Part shown: piece by piece, positions 51,767 through 61,104 of the stretch
How positions within the stretch are numbered: the stretch's first letter is position 1
How the letters are laid out: each line of letters starts with the position of its first letter
Assembly (NCBI RefSeq): GCF_900104535.1
Contig: NZ_LT629710.1
Location: forward strand, 1,612,001-1,676,000
Length of the DNA stretch: 64,000 bases
Source: Nakamurella panacisegetis
Lineage (GTDB): Bacteria > Actinomycetota > Actinomycetes > Mycobacteriales > Nakamurellaceae
Direction of reading: 5' to 3'
Translations under genes and position numbers: made by a program
The notes under the pieces: generated by a model
What the model saw: only the letters and a program-made list of their open reading frames with translations
Told to the model about the DNA's origin: nothing
Database searches by the model: none

Positions 51767-52033
51767 TTGGGATCCGTCACACACAGGGTGTCCTCAGTCC
51801 TGCCGCGCCGGACGCGCAGATCAACTGATCGGAGTACTACGTTGGCTCTCCGGCCTCCGAGGCGACATCACCGGCTCGAGCCATCCACGTCACGACCGGC
51901 GGGTGACGGCCGGGCCGCCACCGGACGCGGCCTCCGGGCACTGTGGCATCGCCGTCCAATCTCAACTTGCGACAAAGGTCGCTCCACCGGGTGATCCGCC
52001 CCACAATCTGGATTGCCGGAGACCATTCGGATA
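51767..52033. other. part of the 498-base gap between divergent surface-protein and mntH genes
   Basis: No coding frame is convincing between the LASTG gene and mntH (51620-52117). Apart from the promoter at 51738-51766 and the palindrome at 52034-52051, I see nothing in it. Confidence 0.5.
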
Positions 52034-52051
52034 AGTTCGGTGCACCGAACT
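52034..52051 (+). promoter_or_regulatory. 18-bp perfect palindrome upstream of mntH, likely metal-regulator operator
   Basis: AGTTCGGTGCACCGAACT is a perfect 9+9 palindrome, 66 bases before the mntH start. A DtxR/MntR-family regulator gene lies just downstream of mntH. The size and symmetry suit a DtxR-type dimer, though the sequence differs from the classical iron box. Confidence 0.65.
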
Positions 52052-52117
52052 CTCGCGACTGGGTGCTCCATCCCGTGAGACAGCACAGGCCCCCGACGGT
52101 CTGGAGGAGTTCAAACG

Positions 52118-53422
52118 ATGACGCAGGAAGCCGACGTGCACGACGAGGTCGCCGCGCATCCCGACGGCCTGACTGATGCCGGCCTGACCGATCGGTCCTG
52201 GCGCGCCCGGTTCGCCCGGCTCATCGGATGGGGCATGCTCGGGCCGGCCTTCGTCGCCGCCATCGCCTACGTCGATCCGGGCAACGTCGCGGCCAATCTC
52301 CAGGCCGGAGCCAAGTACGGGTACCTGCTGGTCTGGGTCCTGGTCCTGGCCACGGCCACGGCGGGACTGGTGCAGTACCTGTCGGCCAAACTCGGAGTGG
52401 TGACCGGGAAGTCCCTTCCGGAGCTGGTCGGTGAGCGGCTGCGCCCCGTCACCCGGATCGCCTTCTGGCTGCAGGCCGAAGCGGTGGCCGTGGCCACCGA
52501 TCTGGCCGAGGTGGTCGGCGGCGCGATCGCCCTGCACCTGCTGTTCAACCTCCCGTTGCTGGTCGGCGGCCTCATCGCCGGTGTGGTGTCGATGGCCGTG
52601 CTGATGTTCCAGGACATCCGGGGCCAGCGGCCGTTCGAGCGGGTCATCACCGGGATGTTGCTGATCATCGCCGTCGGGTTCATCGCCGGACTGTTCGTCT
52701 CCCCACCGTCGCCCTCGGGCGTGGCCGCCGGGCTGCTACCCCAGTTCGACGGCACCGACTCGATGATGCTGGCCACGGCCATGTTCGGCGCCACCGTGAT
52801 GCCGCACGTCGTCTACCTCCACTCGGCCCTGAGCCGCGACCGGTTCGGCCAGGCTCCGAACCGCTCCGTGCGCAGCCGTCTGCTCAAGGCGACCAGGGCC
52901 GACGTCACCTTCGCGATGATCCTGGCCGGAACGGTCAACATCGCCATGCTGCTGCTGGCCGCCTCCGCGCTGCAAGGGCAGTCCGGAGTCGACACAATCG
53001 AAGGGGCCCATGCCGCGGTGGAGGCCCACCTCGGCGCGGTCGTCGGTCTGATGTTCGCCATCGGCCTGCTGGTGTCCGGTCTGGCGTCGACCGCGGTGGG
53101 CTGTTACGCCGGCAGCGTGATCATGCAGGGGCTGATCAAACGGCGGATCAGCCTGCCGCTGCGCCGGATCATCACGCTGATCCCGGCGCTGGTGGTGTTG
53201 GCGGTCGGCGCCGAACCGACGGCCGCGCTGGTGCTGTCCCAGGTGGTGCTGTCATTCGGTCTGCCGTTCGCCCTGGTTCCGCTGCTCAAGCTGACGTCGA
53301 GCCGCACCCTGATGCACGAGCAGGCGAACGCTCTGGCCACCAAGATCATCGGCTGGGCGGCTGCCGTGGCCATCGCCGGACTGAACATCGTGCTGATCGT
53401 CGGCGTGATCAGCGGGGCATAG
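52118..53422 (+). CDS. mntH: Nramp-family divalent metal (Mn2+) transporter
   Basis: ATG 52118 follows GGAGGAG and gives 434 residues with 11 predicted membrane helices. The signature metal site is present in TM1 (YVDPGNVAAN, Asp53 and Asn56) and TM6 (GATVMPHVVYLHS, Met-Pro-His). Intracellular TLRR-like and QxPF-type segments are present too. It imports Mn2+ (or Fe2+) with protons. It is controlled by the convergent DtxR/MntR gene, whose 3' end overlaps its own by 14 bases. Confidence 0.95.
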   Translation: MTQEADVHDEVAAHPDGLTDAGLTDRSWRARFARLIGWGMLGPAFVAAIAYVDPGNVAANLQAGAKYGYLLVWVLVLATATAGLVQYLSAKLGVVTGKSLPELVGERLRPVTRIAFWLQAEAVAVATDLAEVVGGAIALHLLFNLPLLVGGLIAGVVSMAVLMFQDIRGQRPFERVITGMLLIIAVGFIAGLFVSPPSPSGVAAGLLPQFDGTDSMMLATAMFGATVMPHVVYLHSALSRDRFGQAPNRSVRSRLLKATRADVTFAMILAGTVNIAMLLLAASALQGQSGVDTIEGAHAAVEAHLGAVVGLMFAIGLLVSGLASTAVGCYAGSVIMQGLIKRRISLPLRRIITLIPALVVLAVGAEPTAALVLSQVVLSFGLPFALVPLLKLTSSRTLMHEQANALATKIIGWAAAVAIAGLNIVLIVGVISGA

Positions 53423-54101
53423 TGGCCGGATCGAAACGGGCCACCCAGATGGCCGTCGCCGCCCCCGCGGGAAGCTGCACCCGGGCCCCGGCGACGCTGA
53501 CGATCAACGGCTCCAGCCGCACCACCGTCACCAGCGAGTCCAGCCCGAGCCCGGCCTGGGCCGCGAGGTTCAGCACCGCCGGGTCGGCGTCACTGATCCG
53601 CACCACCGAACCGGTGGTTCCGGCCGCCAGGTCGGCCAGCACAGTGGCCACCGGCCGGTCCACTGTCCCGTCGGACCGGGGAATCGGATCCCCGTGCGGA
53701 TCGCGCGTCGGTCGGCCGAGGCGCGCATCGATCCGGTCGAGCAGCAACGGCGAGATCACGTGCTCGAGCACTTCGGCCTCGTCGTGCACCTCGTCCCAGG
53801 AGTACCCGAGCTCGGCGACCAGATAGCTCTCCAGCAGCCGATGTTTGCGGACCATGTCCAGCGCGGCCAGCCGACCTCGTCCGGTGAGGGTGACGGCTCC
53901 GTAGCGGACGTGCTCGACCAGGCCCATCCGGTCCAGCTTCTTGATCATCTCGGCCACCGAGGACGGCGCGAGCTGCAGTTTCGCCGCCAACGCCGACACC
54001 GTGGCCGGAGCCGGCTGCCACTCCGTGTGCGTGTAGATGACCTTGAGGTAGTTCTCCACGCTGTCCGACCATCGCGAGGCTGCGACGGGTGGATCGGGCA
54101 T
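53409..54101 (-). CDS. DtxR/MntR-family metal-dependent repressor
   Basis: ATG 54101 (MPDPPVAASRW) gives 230 residues. The N-terminal winged helix (about 12-75: SDSVENYLKVIYTHTEW, VSALAAKLQLAPSSVAEMIKKLDRMGLVEH) and the dimerisation/metal domain (DMVRKHRLLESYLVAELGYSWDEVHDEAEVLEHVIS) match DtxR. A C-terminal SH3/FeoA-like domain (about 150-228) follows. Metal ligands are seen as E-V-H-D-E-A and the later His. It should sense Mn2+ or Fe2+ and repress mntH through the palindrome at 52034-52051. Confidence 0.93.
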   Translation of the reverse strand: MPDPPVAASRWSDSVENYLKVIYTHTEWQPAPATVSALAAKLQLAPSSVAEMIKKLDRMGLVEHVRYGAVTLTGRGRLAALDMVRKHRLLESYLVAELGYSWDEVHDEAEVLEHVISPLLLDRIDARLGRPTRDPHGDPIPRSDGTVDRPVATVLADLAAGTTGSVVRISDADPAVLNLAAQAGLGLDSLVTVVRLEPLIVSVAGARVQLPAGAATAIWVARFDPATMPR

Positions 54102-54184
54102 CCGGGCCTGCTCCTCGGTTCGTGACGGTCGGAGATGACGGTAGCCCTGGTCACCGGTCGGGACTCGCACCGGCGGCTCGCCGC

Positions 54185-54634
54185 TCAGCGCACCAGCCCG
54201 TCCCAGGACCAGCGCGGGATCGACTTCCCACCCGGGACGTCCCCGGGTTCCGGGTAGGACAGGAACTCGTCGACCGCCCACACCATGTAGTCCCTCAGGG
54301 CTCGCCGGAATTCGAGGTCGCCGGGAAGGCCGGCGTCATCCGCCGCGGCGACGAAACAGTCGACGAACCGCCGACCGAGATCGGTCAGGTCGCCGTTTCC
54401 GGAGTGCATGACCAGCAAGGCCGACTCGGTGCCGTAGCGCTGGGAGTACACGGGCGGACCCCCGAGTACCTCGGCCCAGTAGGCGGCGAGATGTTCGAGG
54501 TGCTCCGGGTTCGCGTCGGCGTGGGAGAACGGGTGGTTCAGTTCCGGGTCGGCCAGGCAGCGGGCGTGGTGCGCGACGGCCAACCTGCGGAACGCCGGCT
54601 CTCCACCGGCGAATTCGTACAAGTTCGGACGCAT
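54185..54634 (-). CDS. truncated-haemoglobin-family (group II-like) globin
   Basis: ATG 54634 (MRPNLYEFAGGEPAFRRLAVAHHARCLADP) gives 149 residues. The features are FYxxF-like LYEFAGG, NHPFSHADANPEHLEHLAAYWAEVLGGP (the proximal-His region) and YSQRYGTESALLVMHSGNG, then a long C-terminal helix and IPRWSWDGL. I recall this as the actinobacterial group II truncated haemoglobin variety. It would bind O2 or NO. The Trp at the end is typical. Confidence 0.75.
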   Translation of the reverse strand: MRPNLYEFAGGEPAFRRLAVAHHARCLADPELNHPFSHADANPEHLEHLAAYWAEVLGGPPVYSQRYGTESALLVMHSGNGDLTDLGRRFVDCFVAAADDAGLPGDLEFRRALRDYMVWAVDEFLSYPEPGDVPGGKSIPRWSWDGLVR

Positions 54635-54714
54635 GGGCCAAGCCTGGCACGTCCGGGACCGGCTCGTCGAGGTCGGCCGATGGGCCGATCGGCGGACCAC
54701 ATACGGTGACCGGC

Positions 54715-55629
54715 ATGACTGTCGTGTGCGTTCCTGACCCCGGGGCCGTCGGGCTCCTCGGCGCGGTTCCGGACGGGGTGGAAGTCATCGTCTGGGACGG
54801 TCGTGGCACCCCGCCGGCGGGGGTCGAGCGGACCGAGTTCTGGGTGCCCAAGGTCGAGGACGAGGGCGACCTGCCGGCCGTGTTCGCAGCGATGCCCGAG
54901 CTCAAGGTCATGCAGCTGACCAGTGCCGGTGTGGAGAACCTGGTCGGCCAGATCCCGGTCCGGGTGACGCTGTGCACCGCGCGCGGCGTGCACGGACCGT
55001 CGGTGGCGGAACTGGTGCTGCTGTTCATCCTCGCCTCGCAGCGGCGGCTGCCGCACTTCCAGGATGCCCAGCGCGCCGGTCAGTGGGACCTGGTCGAGGG
55101 GGACGACCTGGGCGGCAAGCGCGTGTTGATCATCGGCGCCGGCAACCTGGGCGACGAGACGGCACGGCGCCTGCGCAGCTTCGACGCCGTCCCGATCCTG
55201 GTCGGGCGGGGCGCCCGGGACGGTGTCCGGGCCCGGTCCGAGTTGTCCGATCTGCTGCCGACGGCCGACATCGTGGTCCTGACCCTGCCGCTCACCACCG
55301 AGAGCAAGGGCATGGTCGACGCCGCTTTCCTGGCCCGGATGCCCGACCATGCGCTGTTGATCAACGTGGCCCGTGGCCCGATCGTCGACACCGCCGCGCT
55401 GCTGACCGAGCTGACGTCCGGACGCCTCCGGGCGGCCCTGGACGTGTTCGACCCGGAACCACTGCCGGAGGGCCACCCGTTGTGGAGCGCACCGAACGTG
55501 ATCATCACCCCCCACACTGCCGGGCACGTCAGGCAAGCCGGTCCGCGCGCGTTCGCCCTGGTCAACGCGCAACTCCGACGCTTCATGACGGGCGAGAATC
55601 TGCTCAACGTCATCGCCGGCGACTACTGA
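54715..55629 (+). CDS. D-isomer-specific 2-hydroxyacid dehydrogenase
   Basis: ATG 54715 gives 304 residues (GTG 54706 is a possible earlier start). The NAD-binding fold has GAGNLGDETARRL near 140. The catalytic residues appear in the usual order: VLTLPLTTESKGMVD, LLINVARGPIVD (Arg), LDVFDPEPLPEGHPLW (Glu) and IITPHTAGH (His). The substrate is an alpha-hydroxy acid such as glyoxylate, phosphoglycerate or a related acid. No neighbours suggest which. Confidence 0.92.
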   Translation: MTVVCVPDPGAVGLLGAVPDGVEVIVWDGRGTPPAGVERTEFWVPKVEDEGDLPAVFAAMPELKVMQLTSAGVENLVGQIPVRVTLCTARGVHGPSVAELVLLFILASQRRLPHFQDAQRAGQWDLVEGDDLGGKRVLIIGAGNLGDETARRLRSFDAVPILVGRGARDGVRARSELSDLLPTADIVVLTLPLTTESKGMVDAAFLARMPDHALLINVARGPIVDTAALLTELTSGRLRAALDVFDPEPLPEGHPLWSAPNVIITPHTAGHVRQAGPRAFALVNAQLRRFMTGENLLNVIAGDY

Positions 55630-55684
55630 TCGATCGAGGAGGGCCTGGGTCGCTCTCACCCGGCCGGTCAGCGTTTCCGAGCCG

Positions 55685-56431
55685 ATGAGCGATCCCCGCC
55701 GCGTTGCGGATTCGGCAACGACGCTGGCCGCGCCGCGTCCGGTGGGCGAGAGTGGGGGGGTGACCAACGACATCGCCGCATCCTCCGCCCAGACCTTCCC
55801 GCCCTCCGGCTACGTGGGAGACGCCGCCGCCCAAGAGGAATGGGACCGGCGGTACACGGACCGGGAACAGCTCTGGAGCGGTCAGCCCAACGGCACGCTG
55901 GTCGCCGAGGTCGCGGACCTCGCCCCGGGCCGGGCACTGGACGTCGGCTGCGGCGAGGGCGCCGACGCGGTCTGGCTGGCCCGGGCGGGCTGGGACGTCA
56001 CCGCCCTCGAGGTGTCGGGTGTGGCGTTGAGCCGAGCGGCCAGACACGCCCAGGACGCCGGGGTGAACATTCACTGGGTGCATGCCGGCCTGGCCGAGGC
56101 GGCCCTGCCGCCGGCGTCGTTCGATCTCGTCTCGGCTCAGTACCCGGCTCTGCCCCGCACCCCTGACGGCGCCGCCGAGAAGGCACTGGTGGCCGCGGTG
56201 GCACCGGGCGGCGTACTGCTCTTCGTGCACCACGCCGGGATGGAGAGCCAGCCGGTGAATGACAGCGGCTTCGACCCGGCCGCCTACGTCTGGCCCTCCA
56301 TGGTGATCGCCCTGCTCGACGAGGACTGGGCGATCGAGGTCAACGAACAGCGCCCACGCGTCATCCCCGAGGGTGGGGCCGGGGCCCATCACGCCGAGGA
56401 TGTGGTGATCCGGGCGCGTCGTCTGCGGTGA
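55685..56431 (+). CDS. class I SAM-dependent methyltransferase
   Basis: ATG 55685 gives 248 residues; GTG 55760 is a possible later start that removes a non-conserved tail. The Rossmann core has ALDVGCGEGADAVWLARAGWDVTALEVS (motif I, about 93-120), HWVHAGLAEAALPPASFDLVSAQYP (acidic loop and motif II) and VAPGGVLLFVHHAG (motif III). The YWEExYxxxEQLWSGQPN start is typical of tellurite/thiopurine-like small-molecule methyltransferases. Substrate unknown. Confidence 0.88.
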   Translation: MSDPRRVADSATTLAAPRPVGESGGVTNDIAASSAQTFPPSGYVGDAAAQEEWDRRYTDREQLWSGQPNGTLVAEVADLAPGRALDVGCGEGADAVWLARAGWDVTALEVSGVALSRAARHAQDAGVNIHWVHAGLAEAALPPASFDLVSAQYPALPRTPDGAAEKALVAAVAPGGVLLFVHHAGMESQPVNDSGFDPAAYVWPSMVIALLDEDWAIEVNEQRPRVIPEGGAGAHHAEDVVIRARRLR

Positions 56432-56618
56432 ACCGGCCGCGTGGTCCGGGTCCACGGTCAACCACGGTCAACCGACCGCCGCCGGCCGGGCACGGCTGGC
56501 TCGTCGCGGTGAGGCGGGATGACTCACTTGTTCGCGCCGGGGCGCCTTTGGGCGCTTCGGTTCCTCGGTGGGACCGCTCCGTGACCGACGCGATCTGGGG
56601 GCTGTCGGTGGTCCTTCG

Positions 56619-56624
56619 TACACT
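56619..56624 (+). promoter_or_regulatory. -10 box for a possible leaderless DUF222/HNH message
   Basis: TACACT lies 7 bases before ATG 56631, with no Shine-Dalgarno sequence between. This predicts transcription starting at the start codon itself. Confidence 0.4.
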
Positions 56625-56630
56625 TGTTCC

Positions 56631-58445
56631 ATGACGATCACCTCGGCCAGCGACACGGGAGTCGCAGGTCAGGGACATGACGAGCGGTGTCTCCCTCCCG
56701 GTGGCACCCCCGACGACAGGTATTTCGACGGCGGTCCGGCCGCCGCAGCAATCGCCTCCGTCGCGGCCGCGGTCTCTGGTCTGCCTCATCTCGACCTCAG
56801 TGCTCCCGGCACCGGCGGCCTGCTCGATCTGCTCCGGGCCACCGAGCGACAGGCACGCGCTCTGTATGCCTTCACCCTCGCGCTGATCGGCCAGATCGAC
56901 CAGCGCGGTCTGGCCGCTCCAGCCGGTCACGCCTCCACCGCGGGTCTCATCCGGAACGTCATCACCATTGCCCACAGCGACGCGGCCGCTCGCGTCGCCC
57001 TCGCCGCGCGCATTTGTCCCGCCACCGGGATCACCGGCACCACTGCCGACCCGGAACTGCCCCATGTGGCCGCGGCTCTCGCCACCGGCACCGTGAGCGC
57101 CCGCCACGCCAACGCCATCGTGACCACGTTCAAGAAGATGCCGCCCCGAGTCGGCGCGGACATTCGCGAGTCGGTGGAGAGGTTCTTGGTCGAGCAGGCG
57201 GCGCACATGGACCCGATCACCTTCGAACACACGGCCCGGCACACTGAGCTCATGGCCGATCCTGACGGCACGGACGAGAAGCACGCGCACGAGCACCAAG
57301 AACTGCACATAGGCAACCGCCGACCGAACGGCCTCACCAAGATCTGGGGGCTGCTCGACGACATCGCGACCGAACAACTTCGCGTCGCCTTCGGCGCTCT
57401 GTGCTCACCTTCCGCCGAACGCAAGCGCACTGAGCACCATGGTGAGGAATGCCGCGACCGCGCCACGACGGAATCCGACAATGGTCGGGCCGACCGCAGT
57501 GCCGGGGACGCGGAGGTCCCCGACGACGATCCGACGGGACGGCCGAACGAATTCGACCACAACGCGTCTGATCGCCCAAATTCGGAAGCAGGGGGGACAC
57601 CAGCGGTAGGGCCGTCCGCGGCGTCGCCAGTCTCCTCGGATCTGAGTCAACCGCATCATTCGGACGATCTCCCGATCTGGCGTTCATCGCGACCACCGTT
57701 GGACTGGGCACCACTGGGCACGTGCCCCGGTGACTATGCACCCATCGGCAGGGCCCTTGTCCCCCGCCTGTTTCCTGACGACCACCGACCACCCGACACC
57801 GGGAGCTTTCCCGGCGGAGCACCGCCCGATCAGCGCACCGCGGCCACCAAGCGTGCCCAGGCGTTGGGGCTGATCCTGACGAGATTTCTCGAATCCGGGG
57901 GCGCACCCACCCAAGCCGGCGAGCCCGCGCAACTGCTGGTCACCATCGACGAGCACTCTCTGCGCCACCGCGTCGGATCCGGCACTCTGCACTCCGGCAC
58001 TCCCCTGCCCGTCAATCAAGTGCGCATGCTGGCCTGCCAGGCCGGAGTCATCCCGGCCGTCCTGAGCGGCACGAGGGAAACGCTCGACATCGGCCGCAGT
58101 AGCCGCACCTTCAACACGGCCATCCAACGGGCCGTCGCGCTGCGCGACCAAGGCTGCGTCTTCCCGGGCTGCGCCATGCCCGCGAAATGGTCGGAGTTTC
58201 ACCACATCATTTTCTGGAAGGACGGCGGTCCCTCCACCTACGAAAACTGCTGTCAGCTCTGCCGCCGACACCACCACCTCATCCACAAGGAGCAATGGAC
58301 GATTCGCATGGCATCGGACGGTCATCCCGACCTCATTCCGCCGGCGACCGTAGACCTCAACCGCAAGGCGCTCCGGAACAGCTCACACCGGCCCGCGAAG
58401 TTCGATTGGGCCGGCCCGGATTCCCACCCGGCAGGCACCTCGTGA
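56631..58445 (+). CDS. DUF222-HNH endonuclease domain protein (13E12-type)
   Basis: ATG 56631 gives 604 residues. The N-terminal DUF222 region (about 40-260) has LLRATERQARALYAFTLALIGQIDQRG and HVAAALATGTVSARHANAIV. A 150-residue acidic and low-complexity insert (about 270-410) follows, and then a second conserved helical part. The C-terminal HNH nuclease carries RAVALRDQGCVFPGCAMPAKWSEFHHIIFWKDGGPSTYENCCQLCRRHHHLIHKEQW, with two CxxC-type zinc knuckles and the H-N-H metal site. These proteins are abundant in actinobacteria; their role is unclear and some are mobile or repetitive. Confidence 0.9.
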   Translation: MTITSASDTGVAGQGHDERCLPPGGTPDDRYFDGGPAAAAIASVAAAVSGLPHLDLSAPGTGGLLDLLRATERQARALYAFTLALIGQIDQRGLAAPAGHASTAGLIRNVITIAHSDAAARVALAARICPATGITGTTADPELPHVAAALATGTVSARHANAIVTTFKKMPPRVGADIRESVERFLVEQAAHMDPITFEHTARHTELMADPDGTDEKHAHEHQELHIGNRRPNGLTKIWGLLDDIATEQLRVAFGALCSPSAERKRTEHHGEECRDRATTESDNGRADRSAGDAEVPDDDPTGRPNEFDHNASDRPNSEAGGTPAVGPSAASPVSSDLSQPHHSDDLPIWRSSRPPLDWAPLGTCPGDYAPIGRALVPRLFPDDHRPPDTGSFPGGAPPDQRTAATKRAQALGLILTRFLESGGAPTQAGEPAQLLVTIDEHSLRHRVGSGTLHSGTPLPVNQVRMLACQAGVIPAVLSGTRETLDIGRSSRTFNTAIQRAVALRDQGCVFPGCAMPAKWSEFHHIIFWKDGGPSTYENCCQLCRRHHHLIHKEQWTIRMASDGHPDLIPPATVDLNRKALRNSSHRPAKFDWAGPDSHPAGTS

Positions 58446-58640
58446 TCACCCGCGAGCCTGGCCTCGACCCAACCCGAGTCGTAGGGTTGAGGCTCTTACA
58501 GCGGGTCGGTCGCTGTGCCGTCCGCCAGTGCGGTGACCCCCGCGGAAAGTCACGCTCCGAGGAGATCAAGGCATGGAGTACCTCGTGACGATGACCACCC
58601 GCCGGAGAACCACCGGACCGGGAACGCAACAGGACACGAC

Positions 58641-59669
58641 GTGAGTTCGCCGTTCGACGCGTTAGGCGTCACGAACCCGGTCGTCGCTGCCCCCATGGCC
58701 GGCGGTCCCAGCACCCCGGCGCTGGTGATCGCGGCCGCGAGAGCGGGATCTCTCGGATTCCTGGCCGCCGGATACAAGAGCCCGGCGGCGGTCGCCGAGG
58801 AGATCGCCACGGTGCGAGGCAGGAACTCCATCTTCGGTGTGAACCTGTTCGCTCCCAACTCGATGCCGGTCGACCGGGCCGCGTACCGGAGCTACGCGGC
58901 CGCGCTCGCCGCCGATCTGGCCGCCTTCGGCCTTGAGCCCGTGCCCGAACCGCGGGAGGACGATGACTCCTGGGCCGCCAAGATCGACCTGCTCCTGGCC
59001 GACCCCGTTCCGGTGGTCGGCTTCACCTTCGGTCTGCCCGACCGCGCGGTGCTGCGAGCGCTGCGGCGAGCCGGCACGACGACCGTCCAGACCGTCACCA
59101 ATGTGGAGGAGGCTCTCCTCGCCGAGGAAGCCGGCATCGACGTCCTGGCCGTCCAGGCCAGCGCGGCGGGCGGCCATTCCGGCACCCTGACCCCCTCCCG
59201 ACGACCCGCCGACGTGACCCTGCCGTCCCTGGTCACCGACATCGCCGCCGCCACCACGGTTCCGATCGTCGCGGCCGGAGGTGTGTCGGATCCCGTTGGG
59301 GTCACCGCCGGGCTCGGCGCCGGAGCGACCGCCGTCATGGTCGGTACCGTCCTGCTCCGGTCGGACGAGAGCGGGACGTCCGACCTGCATCGGGCCGCCC
59401 TCGTCGACCCGGCCCGGACGCACACGGTCGTCACGCACGCCTTCACCGGTCGTCCGGCCCGAGCACTGACCAATGCGTTCATCGACCGGTATGACGCGGT
59501 CGCGCCGCTCGGCTACCCCGCGCTGCACCACTTGACCAGCCCACTGCGGAAGGCGGCGACGGCCGTCGGCCAACCGGAGTTGGTTCACCTGTGGGCCGGC
59601 ACCGGCTTCCGCGCGGCCACCGCCGAGCCGGCGGAAACGATCCTGCGTCGGTTGGCGTCAGCCGTCTGA
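58641..59669 (+). CDS. nitronate-monooxygenase-like flavin-dependent oxidoreductase
   Basis: The GTG start (58641) gives 342 residues. The TIM-barrel FMN enzyme features are PVVAAPMAGGPSTPALVIAAARAGSLGFLAAGY, VNLFAPNS, VQASAAGGHSGT (the GGH motif), VPIVAAGGVSDP and GAGATAVMVGTVLL. These identify the NMO/2-nitropropane-dioxygenase or enoyl-reductase-like family. It should oxidise alkyl nitronates or similar substrates with FMN and O2. A weak AGGA precedes the GTG. Confidence 0.9.
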   Translation: MSSPFDALGVTNPVVAAPMAGGPSTPALVIAAARAGSLGFLAAGYKSPAAVAEEIATVRGRNSIFGVNLFAPNSMPVDRAAYRSYAAALAADLAAFGLEPVPEPREDDDSWAAKIDLLLADPVPVVGFTFGLPDRAVLRALRRAGTTTVQTVTNVEEALLAEEAGIDVLAVQASAAGGHSGTLTPSRRPADVTLPSLVTDIAAATTVPIVAAGGVSDPVGVTAGLGAGATAVMVGTVLLRSDESGTSDLHRAALVDPARTHTVVTHAFTGRPARALTNAFIDRYDAVAPLGYPALHHLTSPLRKAATAVGQPELVHLWAGTGFRAATAEPAETILRRLASAV

Positions 59670-59741
59670 GCGGCGCCCCACCGCCGGCGGTGCCGATCCA
59701 GGCCTCAACCTGGCCGAGCCAGGTCGAGCGTCGAGCAGCCG

Positions 59742-61007
59742 TCACGCATCACCGGCGAGTCCGAGTTGCTCCCGGCCGATATCGCTCAGGTCGGCCGAGC
59801 TCGGACGTTCGGCCCAGGTGACCTCGTAGTCCTCGGCGGCGAAATCACCGGGACTGACCCCGGCCAGGAACGCCTCACCGCAGGCCTTTGCGTACGCCAG
59901 GTTCTTCTCGCACCACGGCGTGGCCGGGATGTACATGACGTTTCCCCAGCCACGCTGGTCCGCAACCGGGCCGACGGAATGGATGACATCGCCGTGCCAC
60001 CACACGGTGTCACCCGGCTCGACCGCCGGGATCGGCGACAACGCGGGCAGCAGCAGGGAGTGGTACCTCGCGGTGATGGGAAGCGACTGTCCGTTGGCCG
60101 CGCCGCACAGGTCGTCATCGTCGACGTCGTCCTGCAGAGCCCGCAGCAGCATGTAAACCATCGCCTCGACGATCGGGACCACGTGCAGCACACCGTCTTC
60201 CGGATGCATGTCGGACAGGGCGGTCCAACCCTGGAACGTCCGGAAGGCTGAGCACATCACCGTGGACGGGAACTCGTTGACCTCGGTGCGGTATGCGCCG
60301 TCCCAGGCGTCGTAGTCGCGCCACCGGCCGGAGAAGACGTGACGAAAGACCTTGTGGTAGGCCGGAAGCAGCCAGCGTTCGACCGATCCCGAGTCCGTGT
60401 GGGCCGAGAGTCCAGCCGAATTGGTGTGAGGTGCTCGTCGACGGACGCGGTCGGGGTAGGCGGTGTCGCGGGAAGCGTCGAACCAGACCCGGCCCTCCGA
60501 CTCGGCCTTCCAGAATCCGTTCAGGAATCGGCGGGTCGCGACCATGCGCTCGTCCTCGCGGGCTTCCATCTGCGGGCGTGACCAGTAGATCGGGAAGATG
60601 GAGGGTTTCCCGGCGGCCAAGCCGCCGAACACGCCATCGTCGACGTACTGGTAGACGTCGTCGAAGTTGTTGTTGTCCAAGTACTTCACCAGATGCGCAT
60701 CCCAATCCTCGGCCTGCGCCCGGGGGAAGGTGCCCTTGACGACGGCGCATCCGCGCTCCCGGATCCGGATCCTCGTCTCCTCCGGCACCGTGCCCGCCTC
60801 GATGTCGGCGAACTGCACCACCGGCCAGATCGGTTCGCCCGCGGACCGGGCGGCCACGATCGCGTCGACCTGGGCCTGCATGGCCGTCTCGACCTCGGCA
60901 AACACGGCCTGGTAGTCACCGATCTGCTCGCGCAGCCTGGCCTTGGCCGCCCGAATGGCCTCAGGGAAGTCGGCGGGTACGTCGGACGTGACAACGGACG
61001 AGGACAT
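59742..61007 (-). CDS. DUF1479 (YbiU-like) iron/2-oxoglutarate-type dioxygenase
   Basis: ATG 61007 gives 421 residues. The DUF1479 pattern is IAAKARLREQIGDYQAVFAEVETAM, VKGTFPRAQAEDWDAHLVKYLDNNNF and IYWSRPQMEAREDERM. The double-stranded beta-helix carries LSAHTDSGSVERW (the HxD ligands) and WWHGDVIHSVGPV (third His), so a Fe(II)/2OG dioxygenase fold is likely. The substrate is unknown. It is divergent from a ROK regulator with paired direct repeats in the gap. Confidence 0.85.
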   Translation of the reverse strand: MSSSVVTSDVPADFPEAIRAAKARLREQIGDYQAVFAEVETAMQAQVDAIVAARSAGEPIWPVVQFADIEAGTVPEETRIRIRERGCAVVKGTFPRAQAEDWDAHLVKYLDNNNFDDVYQYVDDGVFGGLAAGKPSIFPIYWSRPQMEAREDERMVATRRFLNGFWKAESEGRVWFDASRDTAYPDRVRRRAPHTNSAGLSAHTDSGSVERWLLPAYHKVFRHVFSGRWRDYDAWDGAYRTEVNEFPSTVMCSAFRTFQGWTALSDMHPEDGVLHVVPIVEAMVYMLLRALQDDVDDDDLCGAANGQSLPITARYHSLLLPALSPIPAVEPGDTVWWHGDVIHSVGPVADQRGWGNVMYIPATPWCEKNLAYAKACGEAFLAGVSPGDFAAEDYEVTWAERPSSADLSDIGREQLGLAGDA

Positions 61008-61038
61008 CGGCGTCCCTCTCGTGTGGGAATCCAAATGA

Positions 61039-61079
61039 TTAGGACTCCAGATCAAACTGATGGCTTATGTTAGGACTCC
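61039..61079. promoter_or_regulatory. direct repeats TTAGGACTCC in the DUF1479-ROK intergenic region
   Basis: TTAGGACTCC occurs at 61039-61048 and again at 61070-61079, 31 bases (about three helical turns) apart. A GGAATCC at 61026-61032 also resembles the half-site. The divergent genes suggest control of both by the ROK protein. Confidence 0.6.
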
Positions 61080-61104
61080 TACCAATACACGCGCAAGGGG
61101 TCGG

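Noticed and set aside
59679-59692. CACCGCCGGCGGTG as a terminator after the nitronate monooxygenase gene
   Set aside because: The palindrome leaves no room for a proper loop and such GC palindromes are common here.
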